A DNA stretch of 64,000 nt from Marinomonas aquimarina (GTDB taxonomy: Bacteria > Pseudomonadota > Gammaproteobacteria > Pseudomonadales > Marinomonadaceae): positions 62,001 to 126,000 of the forward strand of contig NZ_FLOC01000001.1 in assembly GCF_900089755.1 (NCBI RefSeq), read 5' to 3'. A model generated the notes under the pieces. The model was not told the DNA's origin and made no database searches. It saw nothing but the letters and a program-made list of their open reading frames with translations. The position numbers and the translations under genes were made by a program. Shown in pieces: positions 55,125 to 64,000 of the stretch (position 1 is the stretch's first letter; each line of letters begins with the position of its first letter).

Positions 55125-55222
55125 TGAATACCAGTCCTTTAAGTCTATTTATGCATACAAATCCATAGCTTACCCGAAAGGTTTTGATAAATATAGCTCG
55201 AAAATCAATGCTTTTCCTTATT

Positions 55223-57352
55223 TCACCCACCAATCACGGCCACCACAGTCACGCGCTTGTTATCCGGTACCTCTTGATAAGAAAGTACCGACATTCCAAC
55301 CCCACCATAGCGCATAAAACGGGCTAGCATCGGGCGGATCGGAGCGGAGACAATTAAGATCGGCGCATTGCCCATCGCCTCTTGTTGTTCGGCATGTTCG
55401 CGGAAGGATTTCTGTAGCTGCTCAGCCATTTGCGGCTCAAGAATCAGGGCTTCTTCATTCTTAATACCGGACTGCTGACTCTGCTGCACGGTTTGCATTA
55501 GCATTTTCTCTAGCTGTGGATCCAGAGTCATGACAGGCACTTCCTCTACGCCTTCAGCCAAAGACTGCATAATCATACGTGCCAACGAAGTACGCACCGC
55601 AGCAGTCAAGATCATCGGATCTTGAGACTTCGGCTGAACCCCCATAATGGCTTCAGCAATGGTACGCATATCGCGCAATGGCACGTTTTCTTGCAGCAGG
55701 TTTTGCAAGACTTTGAGCAAGACGCTTAATGGTACGGTATTGGGCACCAACTCCTCGGCCAGTTTAGGGTTATGCTGTTTTAGCAAGCCCAGCAGTTGCT
55801 GCACTTCATCATGGCCAATCAGCTCGTAGGCATGTTTCTGCATCACTTGGTTAATATGGGTGGCAACGACCGTGCTGACATCCACCACGGTATAGCCATA
55901 GGTTTGCGCTTGGTCGCGCTTTTTCACGTCAATCCATACCGCATCCAAACCAAATGACGGGTCTTTGCCTGGGATACCATCGATTTTTCCGAACACCTGT
56001 CCAGGATCGATGGCCAACTCTTTATCAGGGTGCACCTCAGCCTCAGCAAGACTCACCCCCATCAGAGTGATACGGTAAGCATTGGGCATTAAATCCAAGT
56101 TATCGCGGATGTGCACACTCGGTACCAAGAACCCTAGCTCTTGAGAGAGTTTACGACGTACCCCTTTGATACGGGCCAGCAGCTCACCACCTTGGCTTTT
56201 ATCCACTAATGGAATCAGACGATAGCCGACCTCTAAGCCAAGCATATCCACTGGCGCAACGTCTTCCCAACTTAGGTCCTTACTTTCCGCTGGCGGCTGT
56301 GCCGCACCCGAGCCTTCGCCCTTAGTGGCACCCTTAGCAGCGGATTTAATCGTGGCTTTTTGTTTCTTGCGGTACTCAATAAAATAAGCACCACCGGCGA
56401 CAATGGCAGCCAATGATAGGAACGAGAAGTGCGGCATGCCAGGCACGATACCCATCACGGTCAAAATCGCTGCGGCAATGTACAAGGCCTTACTCGAGCC
56501 AAACATTTGACCATAGATCTGTTGGCCCATGTCGCCCGATTCATTAACTCGGGTTACCATAATCGCCGCTGCAGTCGACAGCATCAAGGATGGAATTTGC
56601 GCCACCAGACCATCACCAATGGTCAACAAAGAGTACACCTGAATCGCTTCCACAAACGTCAGGCCATGCTGCACGGTACCGATCAGCAAACCACCAACAA
56701 TATTGATGCCTAGGATCATCATACCGGCAACTGCGTCACCCTTTACGAATTTCGAGGCACCGTCCATCGAGCCATAAAATTCCGCCTCAGCAGAGACTTC
56801 ATCTCGGCGCTGTTTGGCCTGATCCGCATCGATCATACCAGCGTTCAAATCGGCATCGATGGCCATCTGTTTACCTGGCATGGCATCCAAGGTAAAACGT
56901 GCGCTCACCTCGGAAATACGTCCTGCACCTTTGGTCACTACCGCAAAGTTAATGATCATCAAGATGGCAAACACCACAAAACCGACCACATAATCGCCGC
57001 CGATGACGACTTCACCAAAGGCTTGGATCACCTTACCGGCAGCATCGCCCCCCTCATGACCATTCAGCAATACGACACGAGTCGAGGCCACATTCAGGGC
57101 CAAACGCATTAGGGTGGAGACCAGCAAAATGGTCGGAAAAACGGCAAAGTCCAGCGGACGCATAGAATAGACCGCCACCAGCAGCACAACGATGGCGAGG
57201 GCAATGTTAAAGGTAAATAGCACGTCCAAAAGAAAGGCTGGCAGCGGCAGGACCATCATGGCCAGCAACGCTAATAGAATAAAAGGCACCCCTAAGTTAC
57301 CACTTAGAACACCTCTCATCTGTCCAGTTATGCGCTGACGATCAAACTCCAC
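55223..57352 (-). CDS. flhA: Flagellar export gate protein FlhA
   Basis: Central component of the flagellar type III export gate, a 709-residue protein with about eight transmembrane helices (residues 20-320) and a cytoplasmic export-chaperone-binding domain (350-709). The FHIPEP region is recognisable as LPAFLLDVLFTFN followed by LRLALNVASTRVVL and the conserved cytoplasmic loop RFTLDAMPGKQMAIDADLN. The GTG at 57352 has GAGGT upstream. flhB lies upstream in the operon (58513 to 57374). Confidence 0.97.
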   Translation of the reverse strand: MEFDRQRITGQMRGVLSGNLGVPFILLALLAMMVLPLPAFLLDVLFTFNIALAIVVLLVAVYSMRPLDFAVFPTILLVSTLMRLALNVASTRVVLLNGHEGGDAAGKVIQAFGEVVIGGDYVVGFVVFAILMIINFAVVTKGAGRISEVSARFTLDAMPGKQMAIDADLNAGMIDADQAKQRRDEVSAEAEFYGSMDGASKFVKGDAVAGMMILGINIVGGLLIGTVQHGLTFVEAIQVYSLLTIGDGLVAQIPSLMLSTAAAIMVTRVNESGDMGQQIYGQMFGSSKALYIAAAILTVMGIVPGMPHFSFLSLAAIVAGGAYFIEYRKKQKATIKSAAKGATKGEGSGAAQPPAESKDLSWEDVAPVDMLGLEVGYRLIPLVDKSQGGELLARIKGVRRKLSQELGFLVPSVHIRDNLDLMPNAYRITLMGVSLAEAEVHPDKELAIDPGQVFGKIDGIPGKDPSFGLDAVWIDVKKRDQAQTYGYTVVDVSTVVATHINQVMQKHAYELIGHDEVQQLLGLLKQHNPKLAEELVPNTVPLSVLLKVLQNLLQENVPLRDMRTIAEAIMGVQPKSQDPMILTAAVRTSLARMIMQSLAEGVEEVPVMTLDPQLEKMLMQTVQQSQQSGIKNEEALILEPQMAEQLQKSFREHAEQQEAMGNAPILIVSAPIRPMLARFMRYGGVGMSVLSYQEVPDNKRVTVVAVIGG

Positions 57353-57373
57353 TTATACCTCGGTACATAAAAA

Positions 57374-58513
57374 TCAAATATCCCCATTCCATTGAAACTC
57401 TTCCGGTACATCTAAGCTGGGCATTTGTTCTGGTGGCTTTTCACCACTTCTGGCCAGCTTCAGCTGGTAAACGTACGCCAGCAGCTGAGCAATCACCTTA
57501 AAAAGACCTTCAGGGATTTCATCGCCGATTTCGGTATGCTTGTACACCGCACGGGTCAAGGCGGGAGATTGTATCACAGGGATATCATAGTAATTGCCAA
57601 TCTCTCGAATCTTCAAGGCAATAAAATCGTTGCCTTTGGCCAACAGCACTGGCGCTTTACCACTTTCCTGATCATATTGAAGGGCGACCGAATAGTGGGT
57701 CGGGTTGGTGATGATGACATCGGCTTTCGGTACATCAGACATCATACGACGCATGGCGGCTTGGCGTTGTAACTGGCGAATACGCCCTTTTACCTGTGGA
57801 TCACCTTCCGACTGCTTATGTTCGTCCTTTACTTCCTGCTTGGTCATTTTCAGCTTGTCTTTGTGTTGCCAAGCTTGGAACGGCACATCAATGGCCGCAA
57901 TAATGATCAAAGAGGACGACACCAGAATAAATGCCCAAATCAGTATTTCCAGGGTATGAGATAACGCCATACCAATGGTTTCAAAGGCGAGCCCTGTTAA
58001 AGTCGGCAGGTAATGCATCAGCACAAACGCTGCCACAGTTCCTACCAACAGGATTTTCAAAGTCGATTTCAGCAACTCTACCAAGGACTGCACCGAAAAC
58101 ATGCGTTTAAGGCCAGTAATGGGATTCATCTTGGACAATTTTGGCTGCACGGCTTGCATGGTGAAGTTAAAGCCACCTAAGGCCACACTGCCAATAATGC
58201 CCGCCGCAGCAACGATCAACATAAACACCGTCAAGGAATCCACTGCGGTCATGATAGAGACATAGAGATGGTGAATCATCATCGCCACATCAAACAGATC
58301 TTCTCGTGCGAGCGAGAAGTTAAAGGTGTAGAGACTCATTAAGTCGTCGACAATCAGCATCCCTACCATGTACATCGCCACCGCCGAAACCACTAATAAC
58401 GCCGCACTGCTCAGGTCTCGTGACCGAGCCACATTACCTTTTTCACGGGCGTCTTGCAGTTTCTTGGCACTGGCGTCTTCGGTTTTTTCAGTACCGTCTT
58501 CGTTCTCAGCCAT
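57374..58513 (-). CDS. flhB: Flagellar export switch protein FlhB
   Basis: Switches the export apparatus from rod/hook to filament subunits. The 379-residue protein has four transmembrane helices (about 30-215) and a cytoplasmic domain with the autocleavage site in ITNPTHYSVALQYD near residue 270, cut between N and P. The C-fragment continues AKGNDFIALKIREIG and GDEIPEGLFKVIAQLLAYV. It overlaps fliR by eight bases. Confidence 0.97.
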   Translation of the reverse strand: MAENEDGTEKTEDASAKKLQDAREKGNVARSRDLSSAALLVVSAVAMYMVGMLIVDDLMSLYTFNFSLAREDLFDVAMMIHHLYVSIMTAVDSLTVFMLIVAAAGIIGSVALGGFNFTMQAVQPKLSKMNPITGLKRMFSVQSLVELLKSTLKILLVGTVAAFVLMHYLPTLTGLAFETIGMALSHTLEILIWAFILVSSSLIIIAAIDVPFQAWQHKDKLKMTKQEVKDEHKQSEGDPQVKGRIRQLQRQAAMRRMMSDVPKADVIITNPTHYSVALQYDQESGKAPVLLAKGNDFIALKIREIGNYYDIPVIQSPALTRAVYKHTEIGDEIPEGLFKVIAQLLAYVYQLKLARSGEKPPEQMPSLDVPEEFQWNGDI

Positions 58514-59288
58514 CGCTGCTGATCCCCCAAGTATCTTGCAACCAAGTCGTCAACTCTTGGAAGAATAACCGATAGATGTCCAAAAAGTCTTGCATCATGA
58601 TCCAGAGAAAGAGCAGTGAGAACAGCATAATGACAGGGAAACCCATGGCAAAGATGTTCAATTGCGGCGACGCCTTAGCTACGATACCAAACGAAATATT
58701 CATGATCAGTGTCGCCACCGCAAGCGGTATCACTACCAACAAAGCTTTTTCAAACAACCAGCCACCTAACATCAAAATATCCCAATAGCGCTGACTGTCG
58801 AAACCACTGCCCACCGGCCAATAGTCAAAACTTTCCACCAAATACTCAATCATCACCAGATGACCATTAGTGCCTAAGAACGCCAACCCCGCCATGGTCA
58901 TATAGTACTGACCAATCGTCGCCACCGTGATGCCGTTCGCAGGGTCATTGGACATGGCAAAACCTAAGCCGGCTTTCATCGCCGCCAACTGCCCAGCCAA
59001 AGCAAATATCTGAAACAGCACGGTGACCACAAACCCAAGCACAATGCCAATGATAAGCTGTTCAGCAATTAACAGAATAAAACCTGGAGAAATCGGGTCG
59101 TAAGCGGGAATTGTCACTACAGGGGTAACAATAATTGAGATAACAAAAGCAAAAATAAGACGAACTCGCACACTGACCAGCTGACTGCCGAACAGTGGCA
59201 ATGCCATCAGAAAGGCCCCGATACGAAAAAATGGCAATAAGAAGCCCACTGTAAGCGCCATCAATTGATCAGGATTAAGCGCCAGCAT
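58506..59288 (-). CDS. fliR: Flagellar export gate protein FliR
   Basis: A 260-residue inner-membrane subunit of the export gate core with FliP and FliQ. About six hydrophobic segments, including LTVGFLLPFFRIGAFLMALPLFGS at the start and NISFGIVAKASPQLNIFAMGFPVIM in the C-terminal half, the family signature. It overlaps fliQ by one base and flhB by eight. Confidence 0.97.
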   Translation of the reverse strand: MLALNPDQLMALTVGFLLPFFRIGAFLMALPLFGSQLVSVRVRLIFAFVISIIVTPVVTIPAYDPISPGFILLIAEQLIIGIVLGFVVTVLFQIFALAGQLAAMKAGLGFAMSNDPANGITVATIGQYYMTMAGLAFLGTNGHLVMIEYLVESFDYWPVGSGFDSQRYWDILMLGGWLFEKALLVVIPLAVATLIMNISFGIVAKASPQLNIFAMGFPVIMLFSLLFLWIMMQDFLDIYRLFFQELTTWLQDTWGISSDG

Positions 59289-59557
59289 TAGCCAATCAAC
59301 ATGGGAATATCAATGAATAGTTGATGAAAAAAGTCCGTCAGGCTCATTAATAACCAAGGGCCTAGGTGCATAATAGCGAAGATGGTCACCACAAAACGCG
59401 GTAAAAAGGTTAAAGTCTGTTCGTTGATTTGCGTCGCCGCTTGGAAGACACTCACCATCAAACCGACCACCAAACTCGGCACCATCACGGCCGACACCAT
59501 GACCACGATTAAGTAAAAGCCCTGCCCATAAAGATCAAGTATAACCTGTGGATCCAT
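59288..59557 (-). CDS. fliQ: Flagellar export gate protein FliQ
   Basis: An 89-residue two-helix membrane protein of the export gate. The two hydrophobic helices are about 17-40 (VMVSAVMVPSLVVGLMVSVF) and 52-75, with the conserved VSVFQAATQINEQTLTFLPR between. Position between fliP and fliR is conserved. Confidence 0.97.
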   Translation of the reverse strand: MDPQVILDLYGQGFYLIVVMVSAVMVPSLVVGLMVSVFQAATQINEQTLTFLPRFVVTIFAIMHLGPWLLMSLTDFFHQLFIDIPMLIG

Positions 59558-59559
59558 AC

Positions 59560-60318
59560 CTATATCCCGAAGCTCGCAGCCAAGGTGCCCATAATCATCG
59601 ACCAGCCATCGACCATAACAAACAACATAATCTTAAACGGCAATGAGATAATCACTGGTGACAGCATCATCATACCCATGGCCATCAAGACACTGGCAAC
59701 CACCATATCAACAATCAAAAACGGGATAAACAACATAAAACCGATTTGAAAAGCGGTTTTCAACTCACTGGTGACAAACGCCGGCATCAAAATGGTAAAT
59801 GGCAAGGTATCCAGCGATTCAATCTCCCCTTCTTTGCCCGCCAGCTTCACATATAAGGCGACATCGTCTTCCCGCGTTTGCGCCAACATAAATTCACGCA
59901 CTGGGACAGAGGCTGCTTCCACGGCCTGCAAGGAGGTCATCTCGTTATTCAAATAAGGCTGTAACGCGACTTCATTGATGGAATCTAAAGTCGGCGTCAT
60001 AATAAACAGAGTCAGGAACAGCGCCATCCCCAGCATGATCTGATTCGATGGTGACTGCTGTAGACCAATCGCCTGACGCAAAATGGACAAGACAATAATG
60101 ATGCGTGTAAAGGAGGTCATCATGATCAAGGCGGCAGGCAAAAGCGTCAGCGCCGTCATGATAAATAGAATTTGCAGGGTTACCGTGTATTCTTGACTGC
60201 CATCAGGGTTGGTCGTCACAGTCACCGCTGGCAGACCAGGCTCGGCCCAAGCCAAAAATGGTGCCATCGCCAACACAGCCAGCACCAGGTGTCGTATTAG
60301 GAAGAGGTTATTTTTCAT
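59560..60318 (-). CDS. fliP: Flagellar export gate protein FliP
   Basis: Core gate subunit with a cleaved signal peptide ([25 protein letters not shown]) and four membrane helices. Motifs: [19 protein letters not shown] and the [20 protein letters not shown] segment, [24 protein letters not shown] near the end. The ATG at 60318 gives a proper signal sequence; ATG at 60333 would add five residues. It overlaps the fliO end. Length (252) fits the family. Confidence 0.96.
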   Translation of the reverse strand: MKNNLFLIRHLVLAVLAMAPFLAWAEPGLPAVTVTTNPDGSQEYTVTLQILFIMTALTLLPAALIMMTSFTRIIIVLSILRQAIGLQQSPSNQIMLGMALFLTLFIMTPTLDSINEVALQPYLNNEMTSLQAVEAASVPVREFMLAQTREDDVALYVKLAGKEGEIESLDTLPFTILMPAFVTSELKTAFQIGFMLFIPFLIVDMVVASVLMAMGMMMLSPVIISLPFKIMLFVMVDGWSMIMGTLAASFGI

Positions 60319-60694
60319 TGGCCAACTGTTCATTCATCAATTCGGCAAACTGATTGGCGTTAGCCTCAAACTCATTTAAGCAGGTGATGCTTTGAGGCGT
60401 TGACCCTAACAGCAGCCGCTTGCCCTGCACCTCAACCAAAATCAGTTTTTCTTTGGTGCCGATCGACTGGGAGGCAATGATCTGAATTTCAGACTTCGAC
60501 AGTTTATGCTGTAGCCCTTGTAAGCGTTTTAATCCCCAAATCACCAGCGGAATCAAAATCATTAGGAAAGCCAATGCTAAAAACAGCCGCCAAATGGACG
60601 ATGCATCGGCCATTTTGATGCCCCCAGAATAGGGCTCTGCGAGCACAGAGAGCGGCAGGAAAAGCAAGCTAACAAAGGTGATTAAGCGGGCCAT
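60308..60694 (-). CDS. fliO: Flagellar assembly protein FliO
   Basis: A 128-residue membrane protein that helps FliP assembly. Possible cleaved signal ([19 protein letters not shown]), a second helix near residues 37-53 ([19 protein letters not shown]), and a cytoplasmic domain with the [26 protein letters not shown] signature. It is located between fliN and fliP as usual and overlaps fliP by 11 bases. Confidence 0.94.
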   Translation of the reverse strand: MARLITFVSLLFLPLSVLAEPYSGGIKMADASSIWRLFLALAFLMILIPLVIWGLKRLQGLQHKLSKSEIQIIASQSIGTKEKLILVEVQGKRLLLGSTPQSITCLNEFEANANQFAELMNEQLANEK

Positions 60695-60699
60695 TAGAG

Positions 60700-61161
60700 T
60701 TACTTCAATCGTTTGATACGTTCACTTGGACTGACCACATCGGTCAGACGAATACCATACTTATCGTTGACCACGACCACTTCCCCATGCGCAATCAGGG
60801 TTCCATTGACCAATACGTCCAACGGTTCCCCTGCAAAACGATCCAACTCTACTACTGACCCCTGAGTCAGTTGCAATAGGTTACGGATGGCAATTTCGGT
60901 GTTTCCCAGTTCCATTGATAACGTCACTGGAATGTCCATGATCAGCTCCATATCAGAGCCTAATCCTGACACACTTGGGGCCGCACCGAGTTGGTCAAGC
61001 TGAACCGGCTTAACCTCCTGTTCCGACATGGCCGCCGCCCATTCGTCATCCAGATCGCCACTGTCACCGCCAGCGTCGCCGGCTTCAGACATTGCTGCCG
61101 CCCACTCGTCGGCTAAATCTGCGTCCATTCCTTCTGCATCAGGGTTTGTTTCTTCTGCCAT
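60700..61161 (-). CDS. fliN: Flagellar motor switch protein FliN
   Basis: C-ring component that with FliM binds CheY-P and with FliH helps export. The 153-residue protein has a surface-presentation domain (about 75-150) with IMDIPVTLSMELGNTEIAIRNLLQLTQGSVVELD and NDKYGIRLTDVVSPSERIKRL. The N-terminal DEWAAAMSE motif occurs twice (18-26 and 39-47) in tandem; one copy is normal. It is 10 bases downstream of fliM. Confidence 0.97.
   Translation of the reverse strand: MAEETNPDAEGMDADLADEWAAAMSEAGDAGGDSGDLDDEWAAAMSEQEVKPVQLDQLGAAPSVSGLGSDMELIMDIPVTLSMELGNTEIAIRNLLQLTQGSVVELDRFAGEPLDVLVNGTLIAHGEVVVVNDKYGIRLTDVVSPSERIKRLK
61021..61113 (-). repeat. Tandem duplication of DEWAAAMSE in FliN
   Basis: Residues 17-26 (ADEWAAAMSE) and 38-47 (DDEWAAAMSE) of FliN, period 21 residues (63 bases). 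E. coli FliN has one equivalent (DDLWAEALSE). Confidence 0.9.
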
Positions 61162-61170
61162 ACCTAAAAC

Positions 61171-62142
61171 CTAACTTTTTGTAGTTTTACAACTTTCAAT
61201 CATTTCGACGGCATAGTGCCCATTACTGACACCAAGCTTACCCTTAAAAGAGGGAACATTATTCGCTCGAACTGTGACCAGCTCAGGCATTTCAATCGGA
61301 ATAATATCCCCAGCTTTGAACTTCATGACATCGCCAAGCTTTACTTTTTTATTGACGACATTGACCTGTAGCTTAACGTCTAACTCGCGCACGTCTTGCT
61401 CTAACGATTTGCCCCAACGCTCATCCTTCTCATCGACGTCACTCTGCACCCCTGCATCCAACAGCTCACGCACAGGCTCAATCATCGAATAAGGTAAAGT
61501 AATGTGCAACTCGCCACCACCGCCATCCAATTCAATGTGGAATGTCGACACCACCACCACTTCACTTGGACTCACGATATTGGCCATGGCCGGGTTCACT
61601 TCGGAGCTGATGTATTCAAGATCGACCTTTAATACTGGCGCCCAAGCTTCGGTCAAATCGACAAATACCTGCTCCAACATCAGCTGTACGATACGAATCT
61701 CTGTGGGCGTGAATTCACGCCCCTCAATTTTGGCGTGACGGCCGTCACCACCAAAGAAGTTATCGACTAGTTTAAAGACTAATTTTGCGTCGAGGATAAA
61801 CAACGCGGTACTGCGCAGCGGTCGAAATTTAACCAAATTAAGACTGGTTGGCACGTACAAGGTATGCACGTATTCACCAAACTTCATAATCTGCAAACCA
61901 CCCGATGACACATCGGCGGTGCGGCGCAGTAAGTTGAAAAGACTGATACGAGTATAACGAGCAAAACGCTCATTAATCATTTCCAGCGTGGGCATTCGCC
62001 CACGCACAATACGCTCTTGGCTGGTAATATCATAAGACGATATCCCGCCTGCGTCGGCATTATCATCCGCATCAGGCTTGTCATCGGCGCCATGTAATAA
62101 CGCATCGATTTCGTCTTGAGATAATAAGTCTTGCGCAGCCAT
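61171..62142 (-). CDS. fliM: Flagellar motor switch protein FliM
   Basis: Rotor protein that receives CheY-P. The 323-residue protein begins with MAAQDLLSQDEIDALLHG, the CheY-binding peptide, then the middle domain (about 50-230; NERFARYTRISLFNLLRRTADV, FGGDGRHAKIEGREFTPTE) and a C-terminal FliN-like domain. The gene follows fliL by nine bases. Confidence 0.97.
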   Translation of the reverse strand: MAAQDLLSQDEIDALLHGADDKPDADDNADAGGISSYDITSQERIVRGRMPTLEMINERFARYTRISLFNLLRRTADVSSGGLQIMKFGEYVHTLYVPTSLNLVKFRPLRSTALFILDAKLVFKLVDNFFGGDGRHAKIEGREFTPTEIRIVQLMLEQVFVDLTEAWAPVLKVDLEYISSEVNPAMANIVSPSEVVVVSTFHIELDGGGGELHITLPYSMIEPVRELLDAGVQSDVDEKDERWGKSLEQDVRELDVKLQVNVVNKKVKLGDVMKFKAGDIIPIEMPELVTVRANNVPSFKGKLGVSNGHYAVEMIESCKTTKS

Positions 62143-62151
62143 GTAACCGTC

Positions 62152-62670
62152 CTATTGCATCACAAAGTTTGTGAACAATACGTCTTCAATACCACCCAAC
62201 CCCGTTTCTTGAGTCAGGATATTGTTAATCGTTTCCACGGCGGCGCTTTTCAGCTTCTGCTTGCCCTCAACCGTCTGTAGCTCATCAAATGACTGACTGG
62301 AGAACAATAATACTAAGCTGTTTCGAATCAATGGCATGTGCAACTTCACTGCATCCACTTGGCCTTGATCTCGTGATTTCAGGGTCATATTTAGTTGCAG
62401 GTAACGTTGCTTACCTGACACTAAGAAATCGACCACAAACGGCTGGTCTAAATCCAAATAAATGGCTGGCCCCTCGGTTTGCACCATCTCGGTTGCCGCC
62501 GCTCCCTCGCCTTCTGCCGTAGTTTCTGAATCATCACCACTCAACAGAAAGAAATAGGCTGCCGCACCGCCGCCACCTAATACCAATAACGCCATCAGAA
62601 TAATGATGATCAGCTTCTTTTTGCCGCCTTTTTTTCCATCATCAGCGCCAACATCTAATTCATCTGCCAT
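62152..62670 (-). CDS. fliL: Flagellar basal body-associated protein FliL
   Basis: A 172-residue single-pass membrane protein near the stator, with Lys-rich KKGGKKK before the helix IIIILMALLVLGGGGAAAYFFL (about 20-42) and the periplasmic domain ending in the conserved GGIEDVLFTNFVMQ. AGGG 7-8 bases before ATG at 62670; the frame extends to 62691 but lacks a site. It is the first of the fliLMNOPQR-flhB run. Confidence 0.95.
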   Translation of the reverse strand: MADELDVGADDGKKGGKKKLIIIILMALLVLGGGGAAAYFFLLSGDDSETTAEGEGAAATEMVQTEGPAIYLDLDQPFVVDFLVSGKQRYLQLNMTLKSRDQGQVDAVKLHMPLIRNSLVLLFSSQSFDELQTVEGKQKLKSAAVETINNILTQETGLGGIEDVLFTNFVMQ

Positions 62671-62763
62671 ATACAACCCTTGTTCATGCAAATTAGCGAG
62701 TTACATTTTAGAAATGCTAAAGACCACTATTCTACAAAGATTATAGTGAATCACCATGGTTTT

Positions 62764-64000
62764 CTATGCGTAATAGTCAATCCCTTGCTCCTCAGGTAAG
62801 ACATAGCCCACATTTTCCAGCTCATCGCCGTCCAGTAGCTCATCCCCAGAACCCACTCCAGTGCCGCGACCATCCGCCCCATTATCTTCAGCAGATTGAC
62901 CTGAACTAAAAGCCTGATCATTGCCCTGCGACACTTCCACATCCACGGAATCCAACTCAACTCCTTGCTGCTGTAGCATCTCGCGCAAACGTTGCATTTG
63001 CCCTTCTAGCGCATCTCTCGCCTGGGCTGAACTGGCCACAAAGCTGACATGGGCATTGGACTCATGATCGACACTGATTTTCACCGTCAAGCTGCCAAGC
63101 TCGGGGGGATCCAAGTGTATATGTGCGGTTTTAAGTCCTTCCTTAGAAGCCCATGACACCTTGGTCGCCATTTCTGCCGCAAAGGTCGCTGAATTAGGTA
63201 ATGACTGCATCGTCAACTGGGCTGCAGCCCCCTCTGGTCGGGCTGCTGCAGCCGCCGTAGGGACAGCACTAAAAGCTGACGGCGTTTGTGCCTGTGCCGC
63301 ATTAGGAGAGGATTGCAACTGACTCCCTAAATTCGCCATCAACTGATCAAGGGTCTTTTTTCCCCCCAGCATATCACTGATGTCTTTAGGCAATTCTATT
63401 TTGTCACTGTCTAACACAAGCTCGCCATCGACCAGATTACTTAGCACCTCAGTTTCCGACAACTCAACATTGCCTTGAGCGGCAAGACTTAACGGCGAGC
63501 CAGTCCCTGCTTGCTCAGTTTTTTTCGACATCTGCTCCATCACCCAACGCAGATTATCATGAGCTTTATTATCAAGGTCAGCGCCACCTTCTTCAGTGGT
63601 AACCGTTTGCGCTACCTGATTTAGCGCTTGGCTTTCAAGTGTTGCTCCCGCCACGACAGGATTGGCTTCGTTACTCTTTGCCGTACTCGCACCAACTCCA
63701 GGCACTCCCCCTTCAGGGGTTAGTTGGCTCGCATGAGCAGTCCCACTTGTCTCTGGCGGGGTTCGGCTCCCCTGAACATTCGCCCCATTAACAGAAACCG
63801 TAACACTTTCAATCTCTTCTGAAGCCTTTACTGCCTCGGCCTGCGGATCTTGCGCGGCCAGTGTGTGCCCTTGCTCTACCTCACCATCAACAGGTGGATT
63901 AAGTACTGCCTCTTCTGCTTTTACCGTCTCATCACTAAGAGGCTCATCAGAACCATTCAATGTTAGCTGCTCAGGCATAGAGGGAGTGGTCGCCGACGGT
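62764..64000 (-). CDS. fliK: Flagellar hook-length control protein FliK (5' end outside window)
   Basis: Measures hook length and triggers the FlhB export switch. At least 404 residues from the internal ATG at 63978 to the stop, with an Ala/Ser/Glu-rich N-terminal region and C-terminal domain (about 270-360) with HIHLDPPELGSLTVKISVDHES, MQRLREMLQQQGVELDSVDVEVS. The frame stays open to the window edge and the ATG has no ribosome-binding site, so the N terminus probably lies beyond 64000. Confidence 0.92.
   Translation of the reverse strand, partial: PSATTPSMPEQLTLNGSDEPLSDETVKAEEAVLNPPVDGEVEQGHTLAAQDPQAEAVKASEEIESVTVSVNGANVQGSRTPPETSGTAHASQLTPEGGVPGVGASTAKSNEANPVVAGATLESQALNQVAQTVTTEEGGADLDNKAHDNLRWVMEQMSKKTEQAGTGSPLSLAAQGNVELSETEVLSNLVDGELVLDSDKIELPKDISDMLGGKKTLDQLMANLGSQLQSSPNAAQAQTPSAFSAVPTAAAAARPEGAAAQLTMQSLPNSATFAAEMATKVSWASKEGLKTAHIHLDPPELGSLTVKISVDHESNAHVSFVASSAQARDALEGQMQRLREMLQQQGVELDSVDVEVSQGNDQAFSSGQSAEDNGADGRGTGVGSGDELLDGDELENVGYVLPEEQGIDYYA

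Overview
The window is a gene-dense, moderate-GC chromosomal segment of a polarly flagellated marine gammaproteobacterium. Gene content and order (rplY-pth-ychF, rnm-yciO-rluB, ligA-zipA, a full ccm operon beside a Pseudomonas/Vibrio-type flagellar and chemotaxis cluster) point to the Oceanospirillales, with Marinomonas the best guess. No insertion sequence, prophage, CRISPR array or broken gene was seen.

Bases 1-16,700 hold housekeeping genes: the tail of rplY, pth and ychF; seven tRNA genes alternating Gln(TTG) and Met(CAT); a small outer-membrane protein; clpB with a heat-shock-like promoter; pgeF; rluD; bamD; two cold-shock genes; an ammonium transporter with a sigma-54 promoter; tapT; a hydrolase/cupin pair; a porin; a TSUP permease; and ldhA with an FNR-like box. 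Bases 16,800-33,600 hold regulators (two LysR proteins, RstAB), yaeR, grxD, argF, a DUF1499 gene, rluB, yciO, rnm, yciB, yciI, a SelW-like gene, ppiA, mnmC, an unrecognised small gene, cysE, yheU and ligA. zipA follows, then a tightly packed ccmABCDEFGHI operon on the minus strand (41,428 down to 34,756), including a 58-residue ccmD.

From 41,534 to the right edge nearly everything concerns motility. A plus-strand pair encodes a second FliK-like protein and a stand-alone protein matching the cleaved C-terminal part of FlhB. The rest runs on the minus strand, read from the right edge leftward: fliK (cut by the edge), fliL-fliM-fliN-fliO-fliP-fliQ-fliR-flhB-flhA-flhF, fliA-cheY-cheZ-cheA-cheB-motC-motD-parC-parP-cheW-DUF2802. 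This supplies the flagellar export gate, the rotor switch, the class-IV sigma factor, a complete chemotaxis pathway, a second stator pair and the polar array-positioning system.

The most interesting points are in this cluster. fleN/flhG, normally between flhF and fliA in relatives, is absent, leaving a 119-base non-coding gap. CheA has no visible P2 domain and instead carries four copies of a short acidic motif that resembles the CheY-binding tip of FliM and the tail of CheZ. FliN has a duplicated DEWAAAMSE motif. The FliK-like/FlhB-C pair may be an accessory export-switch module.
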